A stretch of DNA of 64,000 nucleotides from Ruminococcaceae bacterium UBA7217 (lineage in GTDB: Bacteria; Bacillota; Clostridia; Oscillospirales; Acutalibacteraceae). The notes beneath the pieces are model-generated. The model had not been told where the DNA came from, did not search any database, and saw only the letters and a list, made by a program, of their open reading frames with translations. Positions 9,239 to 16,962 of the stretch are shown here, in pieces (the stretch's first letter is position 1; each line of letters starts with the position of its first letter). The stretch is taken from positions 69,290-133,289 of the forward strand of contig DKTZ01000019.1 in assembly GCA_002490425.1 (NCBI GenBank), read 5' to 3'. The translations under genes and the position numbers were made by a program.

Positions 9239-11458
9239 TTAATCGGAAACATCTTGATCTGACCTGAAATAAACTGTAATTGTAGTTCCAAGCTCTGCGT
9301 TTGTTCCCTCGGGAACGCTTTGCCTATATGATGTTATGACTTCCGAAGCTTGAGTTGTACCTGAAATTTTAATATTAAAGCCTGCATTTACTGCCGCTCG
9401 GTTCGCTTCTGTCAGCGAAAGTCCCGTTAAATTCGGCACTGTGCCGGTTTCTCTTGCGGCATTTTCCTCCGTATATACGACTATTATTCCGCCCTTAGGC
9501 ATTGACTGACCGGAAGCGGGAACCTGCGAAATAACCTTATCGCCCGAGCCTACAACTCTTACGGTGAATTTTGATGCATTGCCTGCCGCCGCAGTTGTTG
9601 ACTGACCTACAAGATTGGGAGCAGTCATTGTTGCACTTTCAAGCTCGCTGTCGCTGTATTGGGGAGTTATATTGAGATATGCAAGTACATTTTCAAAAAT
9701 TCTGCCCGCAACCGGTGCCGCCGCACTGCCGCCCGTAGTGGTTGCGCCGTGAGGCTCGTCAATAGCTATAAGAATGGCAATTTTGGGATCATCGGCAGGT
9801 GCAAAGCCTGCAAATGAAGCTATGTTTTCGCCCACTGCCGTTAGCTTTTCACTTGTACCCGTTTTGCCGCAAATATGGTAGCCTGCAACATAAGCATTTT
9901 TTGCCGTACCTGATATTACTACCTCTTCCATAAGGGAAGCTATTGTGTTTGCCGTCTGTTCGGAAACGACCTGTCTTTTTACGTTGGGCTTTGTTTCTCT
10001 TATAATATTGCCGTCCGCATCAAGCACCTTTGACACAACGTAAGGAGTCATCAGCTTGCCGCCGTTGCCGAGCGATGAGATTGCACTTATCATTTGAATA
10101 GGTGTTATCTGGAAGGTCTGACCGAATGACTCGGATGAAAGCTCCGCAATACCCAATTTATCAACTCCGTAATATGTAACGCCCTCTTTGGGAGCGGCTT
10201 CAGCGGGAAGGTCAATTCCTGTTTTTGACGTAAATCCGAAGGCCTCAAAATATTTAAAGAATTTTTCTCTGCCCAGTTTTTGACCGAGAGTTATAAAGAA
10301 GGTGTTGCAGGAATACGGAAGTGCCTCGTGAAGAGTCTGCACACCGTGAGCAGTGTTGTGAAAGCAGTGTTGATAATAATTTGCAACCTTTATTTGCCCT
10401 GTGCAATTATATGTACTTTCAGTTGTTATGATACCTTCTTCAAGACCTGCTGCCGCAACAAAAAGTTTAAAAACAGAACCCGGCTCATAAGAGTCGCTGA
10501 CTACTCTGTTTCTCCACTGAGCAAAAAGAGCGTCACCCTCTGCCTGTTCTTTTTCTTCATCGGTTCCAAGCTTTTTAATGTCTTCAAGAACCTTTGCAGA
10601 TGATATTGTATAAGGGGCGTTAAGATTGTAATCAGGCATTGAAGCCATGCCGAGAACTGCACCCGTTTCAACATCCATTACTATTCCGTATGCATATTTT
10701 GCCTCACACTCATCAATCGCCTGAACGAGTTGTTGTTCAAGATAATGCTGAATCGGCTCATCAATAGTCAAAACAAGACTGTAACCGTCTGTTGCATCAT
10801 GCGTTGTTTCATAATCGTTTGGCATTGCGCCCTGCATAGCATTTTTTGCAGTAATAATTCTGCCTGACGTGCCTGTAAGGTCTGAATTGTAATAAAGTTC
10901 AAGGCCTGACCTGCCCACGTCCTCAGATCCTGTAAAGCCCACTATACTTGAAGCGAACGAGCCAAGAGGATAATAGCGTTTTGTGTCAGGATCAATGCCG
11001 ATTATATTACTGAGCTTATCATCGGAATGTTCGGAAATATATGTAGAAAGTGCGTCTTTTTTGGTTTGGTCTATTTTCCCCAAAATCTTTTCGTAGCCGC
11101 TTGTTTTCTTTTCTGCTTTCTTAAGAACCGTCTCACGGTCTACCTCAAGAATACTTGAAAGTCCGTCAACCACAAGAGCTTTTTGACCGTCTGTTTCAAT
11201 TTTTGACGGGTTAATGTAAACAAGATAAGCGGACGCACTTTGTGCGATTACCTTCATATTCGCATCATAAATTGCTCCTCTGTGTGCACTTAAGACAGTA
11301 TCGCTCAATTGCAAGCGTTCAGCTTTTAAGCGATATTTTTCACCGCTGATAATTTGGATATAAAACAAATTTCCGACAAGTGCGAGCATAAAAAGAGATA
11401 GACCGATAAAAGCGATGTGCGACCTCAGCGCCATTTTTTTTGTAGGTTTTCTTTTCAT
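9239..11458 (-). CDS. Class B penicillin-binding protein with two PASTA domains (FtsI/SpoVD type)
   Basis: Septal transpeptidase partner of FtsW. From the N-terminus it has a short basic tail, one membrane anchor (about residues 14-35), a dimerisation domain, and the transpeptidase domain with SVFK (nucleophile Ser, in EPGSVFKLF), SCN and GKTGTSE motifs. Two PASTA repeats follow at the C-terminus, starting at MTAPNLVGQS and GTVPNLTGLS. The start is the ATG at 11458, nine bases after AAAGGAG; an upstream ATG at 11488 would put that ribosome site inside the gene. It could be the vegetative division PBP or SpoVD; two PASTA domains resemble PBP2x more than single-PASTA SpoVD. It lies 22 bases before murE. 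Confidence 0.93.
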   Translation of the reverse strand: MKRKPTKKMALRSHIAFIGLSLFMLALVGNLFYIQIISGEKYRLKAERLQLSDTVLSAHRGAIYDANMKVIAQSASAYLVYINPSKIETDGQKALVVDGLSSILEVDRETVLKKAEKKTSGYEKILGKIDQTKKDALSTYISEHSDDKLSNIIGIDPDTKRYYPLGSFASSIVGFTGSEDVGRSGLELYYNSDLTGTSGRIITAKNAMQGAMPNDYETTHDATDGYSLVLTIDEPIQHYLEQQLVQAIDECEAKYAYGIVMDVETGAVLGMASMPDYNLNAPYTISSAKVLEDIKKLGTDEEKEQAEGDALFAQWRNRVVSDSYEPGSVFKLFVAAAGLEEGIITTESTYNCTGQIKVANYYQHCFHNTAHGVQTLHEALPYSCNTFFITLGQKLGREKFFKYFEAFGFTSKTGIDLPAEAAPKEGVTYYGVDKLGIAELSSESFGQTFQITPIQMISAISSLGNGGKLMTPYVVSKVLDADGNIIRETKPNVKRQVVSEQTANTIASLMEEVVISGTAKNAYVAGYHICGKTGTSEKLTAVGENIASFAGFAPADDPKIAILIAIDEPHGATTTGGSAAAPVAGRIFENVLAYLNITPQYSDSELESATMTAPNLVGQSTTAAAGNASKFTVRVVGSGDKVISQVPASGQSMPKGGIIVVYTEENAARETGTVPNLTGLSLTEANRAAVNAGFNIKISGTTQASEVITSYRQSVPEGTNAELGTTITVYFRSDQDVSD

Positions 11459-11561
11459 TTCAAGCCGCTCCTTTCGTATTTTTGTCAAAAATCAATTGGC
11501 CCTATTACGAAAACAAGGAGAGTCAAGCATACTCAACTCTCTTGCTGTCAATTTATAATTA

Positions 11562-12068
11562 TTACTTATTTTCCGAATTTATTACATTTGCGTCCTTTGT
11601 TTCCTTGCCGTCTGATATAAGAACTCTGTCAGATGAAGAAAGATCAACATAAACCACCTGATAATCCTGAACCTTAGACATACCGAGAGTACCGACCGCA
11701 TAGTTTTCAATATTGTCAAGTGAAATTATGGAATCAAGCTCCATATCAAGGCGAACCTTTTCGCTTTTAGCTATATTCATTGACTTGTCAATTGCTGCAA
11801 TTTCACGGTTTACTTCGTCAAGCTTTAAAGTGCTGTATATTACTGCTCCGAGGAAAAGAAGACAAATTGCCGCTATACTGATTATTTCAATTGTTTTTTT
11901 GAGCGCTTTCCGATTTTGCTCTCTTTCCTGAGCGGCAGTCAAGCGTGGCTTTTCAACAACCTTAAGATTCGGTCTTGAATTATTAGGCTTTATTTTCGGA
12001 GCTGTGCTCGTATTTCTCGGTGCGGCTGGCTCAAAAAGCTCAAAATTGTACATTGTGTTCTGTGCCAT
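11562..12068 (-). CDS. ftsL: FtsL-like divisome protein
   Basis: Small bitopic protein of 168 residues: a basic, Pro/Asn-rich cytoplasmic region (1-68), one membrane segment (about 69-90, IISIAAICLLFLGAVIYSTL), then a heptad-like coiled coil rich in charged residues and a short C-terminal domain. This layout and its position between rsmH and the PBP gene fit FtsL, which scaffolds FtsB/DivIC and FtsQ. Sequence identity in this family is low, so the call depends on context. The ATG at 12068 has AAGGAAG seven bases upstream. Confidence 0.8.
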   Translation of the reverse strand: MAQNTMYNFELFEPAAPRNTSTAPKIKPNNSRPNLKVVEKPRLTAAQEREQNRKALKKTIEIISIAAICLLFLGAVIYSTLKLDEVNREIAAIDKSMNIAKSEKVRLDMELDSIISLDNIENYAVGTLGMSKVQDYQVVYVDLSSSDRVLISDGKETKDANVINSENK

Positions 12069-12081
12069 TTTTTCTCTTCCT

Positions 12082-12996
12082 TTACCCTATTTTTTCTATC
12101 GTACGAAGCCTTGCACTGCGGCTTCTGTTATTATCGTTTAATTCCTTTTCACCTGCTGTTATGCCTTTATTTATTATTTTCCCTTTCGGCGTTTTACCGC
12201 AAACGCAAACGGGAAAATCTTTTGGGCAGGTACACCCTTGCGTAAATTCTTTGAATTTTTCTTTTACTATTCTGTCCTCAAGCGAATGGAAGGTTATTAC
12301 AGAAAGTCTGCCGCCGATTTTAAGAGAGTCAAACATATCCTGCACTGCGCCCGAAAGCATTGTGAGTTCATCGTTAACTTCAATTCTTATTGCCTGAAAG
12401 GTTTTTCTTGCAGGATGGCCGTCCCTTCTGAACTTTGCAGGATAAGATTTTTTTACGATTTCGGCAAGCTGTAAGGTTGTTTCTATCGGAGAAGCCGTTC
12501 TTGTCTTTACTATGTTTTCGGCAATTTTTCTTGAAAACTTTTCTTCGCCGTATTTAAAAAGTATATCCGCAAGTTCTTTTTCGCTGTAACCGTTCACAAC
12601 ATCAAAGGCACTTTTCCCTGTTTTGCTCATTCTCATATCGAGAAAAGCGTCGTTATGAAAAGAAAATCCCCTCTCAGCATTGTCAAGCTGAAAGGAACTT
12701 ACTCCCAAATCGGCAAGAATACCGTCGGCCTGTCTGCCTCCCAGAATAGTTTTGATATTATCAAATGTATCTAATACGATTTCTGTTTTTTTGTCAGAGC
12801 CTATGCGCTCCGTAATTACCTTTACAGCATCAGGGTCACGGTCAACAGCAACAAGATGACCTGTTGTCAGTCTTTCAAGTATCGCTCTTGAATGGCCTGC
12901 TCCGCCGCAAGTACAGTCAACGTAAAGTCCGTCCGATTTAATGTTCAGCGACTCAATTGTTTCCTCAAAAAGAACCGAAATATGTGAAAATTCCAT
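12082..12996 (-). CDS. rsmH: 16S rRNA (cytosine-1402-N4)-methyltransferase RsmH
   Basis: SAM-dependent methyltransferase (formerly MraW) that modifies C1402 in the ribosomal P site. The SAM-binding YVDCTCGGAGHSRAIL motif lies near residue 30, ILADLGVSSFQLD near 100, and VITFHSLEDRIVK near the C-terminus; a CxCGxxPKG zinc-like segment (CVCGKTPKGK) ends the protein. The ATG at 12996 gives the family start MEFSHISVLFEE with GGTGG upstream; a GTG at 13005 would add three residues. It starts 11 bases after the mraZ stop. Confidence 0.95.
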   Translation of the reverse strand: MEFSHISVLFEETIESLNIKSDGLYVDCTCGGAGHSRAILERLTTGHLVAVDRDPDAVKVITERIGSDKKTEIVLDTFDNIKTILGGRQADGILADLGVSSFQLDNAERGFSFHNDAFLDMRMSKTGKSAFDVVNGYSEKELADILFKYGEEKFSRKIAENIVKTRTASPIETTLQLAEIVKKSYPAKFRRDGHPARKTFQAIRIEVNDELTMLSGAVQDMFDSLKIGGRLSVITFHSLEDRIVKEKFKEFTQGCTCPKDFPVCVCGKTPKGKIINKGITAGEKELNDNNRSRSARLRTIEKIG

Positions 12997-13007
12997 ATTC
13001 GCCACCG

Positions 13008-13421
13008 TCAGAAGATAAACTCATCAATGTCGTCAAGCTGTGACATTGAGATTGTTGCATCACTGTACTCTTCGGCTGACCATATTTCAATTCTTTGACC
13101 TGCACCGATTATTACAGCGTCTTTTTTGAGGTTTGCATATTCAACCTGGTCAGCAGTTAAAGTAACTCTGCCCTGCTTGTCCGCACTTGCGTCGGACACC
13201 TGGCTGAAGAACGAACGCTGAACCTTGCGGTTGGGGTGGTTAATGAACTGACGGCTTACCTCTTCAAAGGTTTCTTTATCGTAAACGTAAAGGCACTTTT
13301 CAGGGCCTTTGAAAATCACAAATTCATCGCCGAGCTGTTCACGGAATTTTGCAGGAATAAAAAGACGGTTCTTAGCGTCTAATGTGTGATTGTACGTATA
13401 ATTAAAATACACCGTCTTCAT
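13008..13421 (-). CDS. mraZ: Transcriptional regulator MraZ
   Basis: DNA-binding protein made of two AbrB-like half domains, first gene of the dcw cluster and in known cases a repressor of its own operon. Both family DxxxR motifs are visible: DAKNRLFIPAKFREQLG at residues 16-32 and DKQGRVTL near residue 80. At 137 residues it is a normal length. The ATG at 13421 is preceded by GAAAGGA. A sigma-A promoter and AGTGG repeats resembling MraZ boxes lie just upstream. Confidence 0.95.
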   Translation of the reverse strand: MKTVYFNYTYNHTLDAKNRLFIPAKFREQLGDEFVIFKGPEKCLYVYDKETFEEVSRQFINHPNRKVQRSFFSQVSDASADKQGRVTLTADQVEYANLKKDAVIIGAGQRIEIWSAEEYSDATISMSQLDDIDEFIF

Positions 13422-13457
13422 ATCCTTTCTTTCAGTATTTTTCGGCTCAAAAATTCA

Positions 13458-13504
13458 CCACTTTAATGAATTTAAAGTGAAACAGTCCGCCACTTTCCAC
13501 CACT
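13458..13504 (-). promoter_or_regulatory. Putative MraZ operator (AGTGG repeats)
   Basis: On the minus strand, AGTGG occurs at 13504-13500 and exactly ten bases later at 13494-13490, directly after the -10 box. A third AAAGTGG lies at 13464-13458. MraZ in other bacteria binds direct repeats of this kind with about one helical turn spacing. Autoregulation is inferred. Confidence 0.6.
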
Positions 13505-13512
13505 GTGTTTAT

Positions 13513-13541
13513 ATTATATATTGTGATGCAGAAAAAATCAA
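13513..13541 (-). promoter_or_regulatory. Sigma-A promoter of the dcw operon
   Basis: Minus-strand -35 TTGATT (13541-13536), 17-base spacer, -10 TATAAT (13518-13513). It gives a leader of about 85 bases before mraZ that contains the AGTGG repeats. Confidence 0.75.
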
Positions 13542-13672
13542 GCGTTTTTTTAATTTTTTGAACAAAATTTTTAGAGGAAATTTGTGGAAAATAACGATGC
13601 CGAATTTTGCTGAGATTTGCCTTAAAAATTCACCAAAAAGGTGTTAAATTTACGAAAAAAGTAAAAAAATAA

Positions 13673-13692
13673 GCGGCAGGTTTCCCTGCCGC
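13673..13692 (-). terminator. Rho-independent terminator after ppa
   Basis: Perfect 8-bp stem GCGGCAGG/CCTGCCGC with a four-base loop; on the minus strand it is followed by TTATTTTTTT. It ends the pncB-ppa transcript about 190 bases past ppa, just upstream of the dcw promoter. The 463-bp gap 13422-13884 otherwise holds the mraZ control region and the repeats listed separately. Confidence 0.75.
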
Positions 13693-13728
13693 TGAGCGAG
13701 TTTGTATATATTCAAGTTGTGTCAATCA

Positions 13729-13774
13729 GAGAACCGTCCCTTGATTGGCCCGAGAACCGTCCCTTGATTAGCCC
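13729..13774. repeat. Tandem 23-bp direct repeat, two copies
   Basis: Two adjacent 23-base units (13729-13751 and 13752-13774) beginning GAGAACCGTCCCTTGATT and differing at one base (G or A before GCCC). They lie between the ppa terminator and a pair of CTACA-flanked hairpins. No coding capacity is seen. Confidence 0.85.
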
Positions 13775-13789
13775 GGGGCTCTATTTCAT

Positions 13790-13848
13790 GGGACGATGAA
13801 GGCATCGTCCCCTACATTTTTTGGCGGGCGTGGAAACCCGCCGCTACG
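13790..13848. repeat. Two adjacent CTAC-flanked hairpin repeats
   Basis: First hairpin: GGGACGATG (13790-13798) pairs with CATCGTCCC (13803-13811), followed by CTACA. Second hairpin: GGCGGG (13823-13828) pairs with CCCGCC (13837-13842), followed by GCTACG. Both belong to the hairpin family seen at 47.5, 50.8 and 56.2-56.6 kb. Confidence 0.75.
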
Positions 13849-13884
13849 AATTTCCATCGGCTCACCTAACCGTTTATGCTTAAA

Positions 13885-14415
13885 TTATTTTCTGAATTTC
13901 TTTCTGTACCCGTCGATTGCATCTTCAACGATTTTCACTGCGCACTCGGCGTTTTTAGCCTCGTCAACAACCGTTTCTTTATTTTCAAGCGTTTTGTAAA
14001 CTCTGAAAAAGTGCTTGATTTCCTCAAAAATGTGTGAGGGCAGTTCGCTTATGTCCGTATAGCTGTTATAGGTCGGGTCGCCGAACGGAATTGCGATTAT
14101 TTTGTGGTCGGGAGCGCCGTTGTCAAGCATTGAAATTACGCCTATCGGGTAGCAATGAACAAGAGTCATCGGTTCAATTTGCTCAGCACAGAGCACCAAT
14201 GCGTCAAGAGGGTCGTTGTCCTCAGCATAGGTGAGCGGTATAAAGCCGTAATTCGCAGGATAATGGGTTGAGGTATGCAAAACACGGTCAAGCTTTAACA
14301 TACCCGTTTCTTTATCAAGCTCATATTTCATTTTACTGCCCTTGCTGATTTCGATTACAACGTCAAAGGCGTTATGCTTAATTCTGTCTCTGTTAATATC
14401 GTGCCAAATGTTCAT
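13885..14415 (-). CDS. ppa: Inorganic pyrophosphatase, family I
   Basis: Cytoplasmic Mg-dependent enzyme hydrolysing pyrophosphate to phosphate. The family I signature EDNDPLDALVL (DxDPxD) is near residue 66, and the acidic residues of the MLDNGAPDHK segment follow near 98. At 176 residues it matches bacterial hexameric enzymes. The ATG at 14415 has AGGAG eight bases upstream and comes three bases after the pncB stop. Pairing with pncB makes sense because nicotinate phosphoribosyltransferase releases pyrophosphate. Confidence 0.95.
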   Translation of the reverse strand: MNIWHDINRDRIKHNAFDVVIEISKGSKMKYELDKETGMLKLDRVLHTSTHYPANYGFIPLTYAEDNDPLDALVLCAEQIEPMTLVHCYPIGVISMLDNGAPDHKIIAIPFGDPTYNSYTDISELPSHIFEEIKHFFRVYKTLENKETVVDEAKNAECAVKIVEDAIDGYRKKFRK

Positions 14416-14418
14416 ATA

Positions 14419-15870
14419 TTACACTCCTTTATGCTTTTCAATAAGCTCTTTTCTTATTTTCCATAGATTCTCGGAAAGATCAACGTAATAGGAATGGGGA
14501 TTTTCAAAACGCTTAACCTCTTCCCAAAGAGTGTCAATCTGTTCCGAGCAATAATCACGGATTTCGTTTACCGACGGTTCGGAATAAACATATTCGCCGC
14601 CTATAAAAATCGGGACAAGCATTTCTCTTGCAACAAAATTTTCAACCTCTTTGCGTTTCCATGTAAAATCGGGGTCAAAGAGCGTGTACGGCTTTAATTC
14701 GTCAATTGTTTCATCATAGAGAGTAAGCACATCTGCAATTGCCTTACCCGTGTCGCAGTCAAACAGTCTGTAAAATTTCTTTGAATGGGGCGTATTTATC
14801 TTGCTTACATTTTCCGAAAGGTTGATTTTCGGAATAATCTCCCCGTCCTTTTCAAGTGCACACAGCTTATAAACTCCGCTGAAAAGCGGTGAGGAGGCAG
14901 AATTTATGAGCCTTTCGCCCGCAATAAAGCAGTCAACCTTTGCGCCCTGCGAAACCATATCGGAAATTATATATTCGTCAAATGAATTTGAAGCTGTTAT
15001 CATACAGTCGGGGTAGCCTGCCTCATTGAGCATTTTTCTGACTTTTTTTGAAAGATATGTTATATCGCCTGAGTCTATTCTGACGCTTACGGGTCGCTTA
15101 CCCATAGGCTTTAAAACATCGTTAAACGCTCTTATGGCATTCGGAACGCCGAAACGGATTGTGTCGTAAGTGTCAACAACAAATGTACAGTTGTCGGGGT
15201 AAAGACGTGCATATTCGCAAAATGCTTCATACTCTGAGTCGAACATTTCAACCCATGAGTGAATCATTGTGTTGATGGACGGAATGTCAAAGGTTTTGCT
15301 CTGACGAAGCCCCGATGTGCCCACACAGCCGCCGATATATGCCGCACGGGAGCCGAAATGTGCGCCGTCAAAAGATGTTGCCCTGCGAGTACCGAACTCT
15401 GCAACATTCGTGCCCTTTGCCGCGCGCACAAGCCTGTTCGCCTTTGTTGCTATAAGGCTTTGCTGATTCATAAATACAAGAAGCACAGTTTCAAGGAGCT
15501 GCGCCTGAATAATCGGTCCTCTCACCTTTATTAAAGGCTCATTCGGGAAAACAGGCGTGCCCTCGGGAACCGCCCAAATATCACACGTAAATTTAAAATT
15601 GCGCAGGTAATCAATAAACTCGTCTGAACAGCCTTGTGTGCTGAGGTATTCCAAATCCTCTTCCTTAAATTCGTAATTCTTAATATAATCAATAATCTGT
15701 GAAAGACCTGCAAATATTGCAAATCCGCCCTTGTCAGGCACTTTTCTGAAATATAAATCAAAATAAGCTATTTCCTCGCCTTTGCCGCTGAGAAGCCAGC
15801 CGTTTGCCTGCGTGAGCTCATAAAGCTCAGTCATAAGAGAAAGATTTTTACTGTATGACGCATTACTCAT
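14419..15870 (-). CDS. pncB: Nicotinate phosphoribosyltransferase
   Basis: Makes nicotinate mononucleotide from nicotinate and PRPP in NAD salvage. Family features: the N-terminal LMTELYELTQANGW, the central FGTRRATSFDGAHFGSRAA block, and the phosphate-binding VRIDSGD near residue 290. The frame is open for 42 further codons up to an ATG at 15996, but the family N-terminus begins at the ATG at 15870 (MSNASYSKNL). The upstream DNA is dominated by inverted repeats, so the short start (483 residues) is preferred. The ribosome site AAAGG lies inside a long stem. Confidence 0.92.
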   Translation of the reverse strand: MSNASYSKNLSLMTELYELTQANGWLLSGKGEEIAYFDLYFRKVPDKGGFAIFAGLSQIIDYIKNYEFKEEDLEYLSTQGCSDEFIDYLRNFKFTCDIWAVPEGTPVFPNEPLIKVRGPIIQAQLLETVLLVFMNQQSLIATKANRLVRAAKGTNVAEFGTRRATSFDGAHFGSRAAYIGGCVGTSGLRQSKTFDIPSINTMIHSWVEMFDSEYEAFCEYARLYPDNCTFVVDTYDTIRFGVPNAIRAFNDVLKPMGKRPVSVRIDSGDITYLSKKVRKMLNEAGYPDCMITASNSFDEYIISDMVSQGAKVDCFIAGERLINSASSPLFSGVYKLCALEKDGEIIPKINLSENVSKINTPHSKKFYRLFDCDTGKAIADVLTLYDETIDELKPYTLFDPDFTWKRKEVENFVAREMLVPIFIGGEYVYSEPSVNEIRDYCSEQIDTLWEEVKRFENPHSYYVDLSENLWKIRKELIEKHKGV

Positions 15871-15872
15871 AA

Positions 15873-16021
15873 TTACCATAGCCTTTCCGGCCACACAAAA
15901 CGCTAAAAACCACACGCACTTATTATGGCCGGATAAGGCGTGTATGGTAACTTCGTCCGTCTCAAAATTTTGCCACAGGTAAATTTTGAGGGACATATGA
16001 TTTGATGGCGTGATTGCACGC
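15873..16021 (-). promoter_or_regulatory. Structured leader of pncB (three hairpins)
   Basis: In transcript order: hairpin GCGTG/CACGC (16021-16008); hairpin with 10-bp stem CTCAAAATTT/AAATTTTGAG extended by GTCC/GGAC (994-955 of the 15-kb block, i.e. 15994-15955); and a long stem pairing 15950-15927 with 15892-15873 as 8, 5 and 7 bp blocks separated by small bulges. The last stem covers the pncB ribosome site and ends three bases before its ATG. It matches no riboswitch class that I recognise. Confidence 0.55.
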
Positions 16022-16038
16022 TGTCACTTTCTCATAAT

Positions 16039-16067
16039 ATTGTATCAAACCTAACCTCAAATGTCTA
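16039..16067 (-). promoter_or_regulatory. Sigma-A promoter of pncB-ppa
   Basis: Minus-strand -35 TAGACA (16067-16062), 17-base spacer, -10 TACAAT (16044-16039). Initiation near 16032 would give a leader of about 160 bases before the pncB ATG at 15870. Confidence 0.65.
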
Positions 16068-16111
16068 TAAAAACTTTTGTAAATAAAAATGTAAAAAAGT
16101 CAAAAAAGGTC

Positions 16112-16140
16112 TTGACTAATGCATTTTGTTGTGATATTAT
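16112..16140 (+). promoter_or_regulatory. Sigma-A promoter of the tRNA pair
   Basis: -35 TTGACT (16112-16117), 17-base spacer, -10 TATTAT (16135-16140), ending 16 bases before the tRNA-Thr gene. Confidence 0.75.
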
Positions 16141-16156
16141 ATTCAAGCGTTGAGAC

Positions 16157-16232
16157 GCTGGTGTAGCTCAGTTGGTAGAGCAGCTGATTTGTAATCAGCA
16201 GGTCGGGGGTTCGAGTCCGTCCACCAGCTCCA
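16157..16232 (+). tRNA. tRNA-Thr (anticodon TGT)
   Basis: A 76-base cloverleaf: acceptor GCTGGTG pairs with CACCAGC, discriminator T and an encoded CCA end. The anticodon stem GCTGA/TCAGC frames a TTTGTAA loop with anticodon TGT at 16190-16192, and the T-loop is GGTTCGAGTCC. It reads ACA codons. Confidence 0.96.
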
Positions 16233-16246
16233 TCATTTTTATATTT

Positions 16247-16331
<85 letters not shown>

Positions 16332-16334
16332 AAA

Positions 16335-16368
16335 AACGACAAGTACCGTCAGGTGCTTGTCGTTTTTT
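16335..16368 (+). terminator. Rho-independent terminator of the tRNA pair
   Basis: ACGACAAG/CTTGTCGT stem, extended inward by ACC/GGT, followed by TTTTTT. A second, smaller GCAAGG/CCTTGC hairpin with a T-run lies at 16459-16481 and overlaps the -35 of the next promoter. Confidence 0.85.
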
Positions 16369-16471
16369 ACTTTTTCACTATTAACTATTTAATTTTCACT
16401 AAATCTGCAAGTCGATTTTTGGAAATAATAAGTAATATTTAATAGTGAAAAGTATTTTGCAAGGCTTCACC

Positions 16472-16500
16472 TTGCTTTTTTCATTGTTTAGAATTATAAT
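16472..16500 (+). promoter_or_regulatory. Sigma-A promoter for the two small unknown genes
   Basis: -35 TTGCTT (16472-16477), 17-base spacer, -10 TATAAT (16495-16500), about 45 bases before the ATG at 16549. Confidence 0.6.
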
Positions 16501-16548
16501 ATATAATAATAGACAATGGGGAAACTCAAATAAAGGAGTGCAAATAAC

Positions 16549-16905
16549 ATGGAAATTGAATTGTATAAAAGGCAAGTTAAAGAAAACATTGTGTCGGCTT
16601 TGCTTGATTATCTTTCTGAAGATGAAGAATTCGAATATACCGAAAAAGATGTTCAAAAATGTGAAAGTATACTTGTAGAGTATCTCGACAATTTGAGCCG
16701 ACTTGAACATACTTCCGATTCAGCAATTATGAAACAAGTTAAACGTGTAGTTACTTCTCTGAATAAACTGAACGAAAAAACTGATTTCAGTTTGATTGAA
16801 ACGGATGCCCGTGAAGATATTTGGAAAATCATTCAAAACAGTGCTGTTGAATGTGGACTAAGTCTTGAAACAGAAGATGTTACAGAGGAATGGCGCGAAT
16901 GGTAA
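16549..16905 (+). CDS. Hypothetical acidic helical protein
   Basis: I do not recognise this 118-residue protein. It is acidic, has no signal peptide or membrane segment, and is predicted largely helical. The most distinctive stretch is LIETDAREDIWKIIQNSA near residue 82. The ATG at 16549 has AAGGAG ten bases upstream and a good promoter, so it is a real gene. It lies just downstream of tRNA-Thr/Tyr and is followed after 57 bases by another small unknown gene. An orphan immunity protein or antitoxin is possible but unsupported. Confidence 0.75.
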   Translation: MEIELYKRQVKENIVSALLDYLSEDEEFEYTEKDVQKCESILVEYLDNLSRLEHTSDSAIMKQVKRVVTSLNKLNEKTDFSLIETDAREDIWKIIQNSAVECGLSLETEDVTEEWREW

Positions 16906-16962
16906 ACAGCATTTTTCTCTGACGAAAGATATGCAAAATCTCTGATTTTGGCGGTGATTTTT

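Noticed and set aside
13729..13774. Possible CRISPR array
   Set aside because: Only two head-to-tail units with no spacers between them and no cas genes anywhere in the window.
15871..15996. 42-codon N-terminal extension of pncB from the ATG at 15996
   Set aside because: The family N-terminus starts at the ATG at 15870, no ribosome site precedes 15996, and the DNA is dominated by inverted repeats. Kept only as an alternative.
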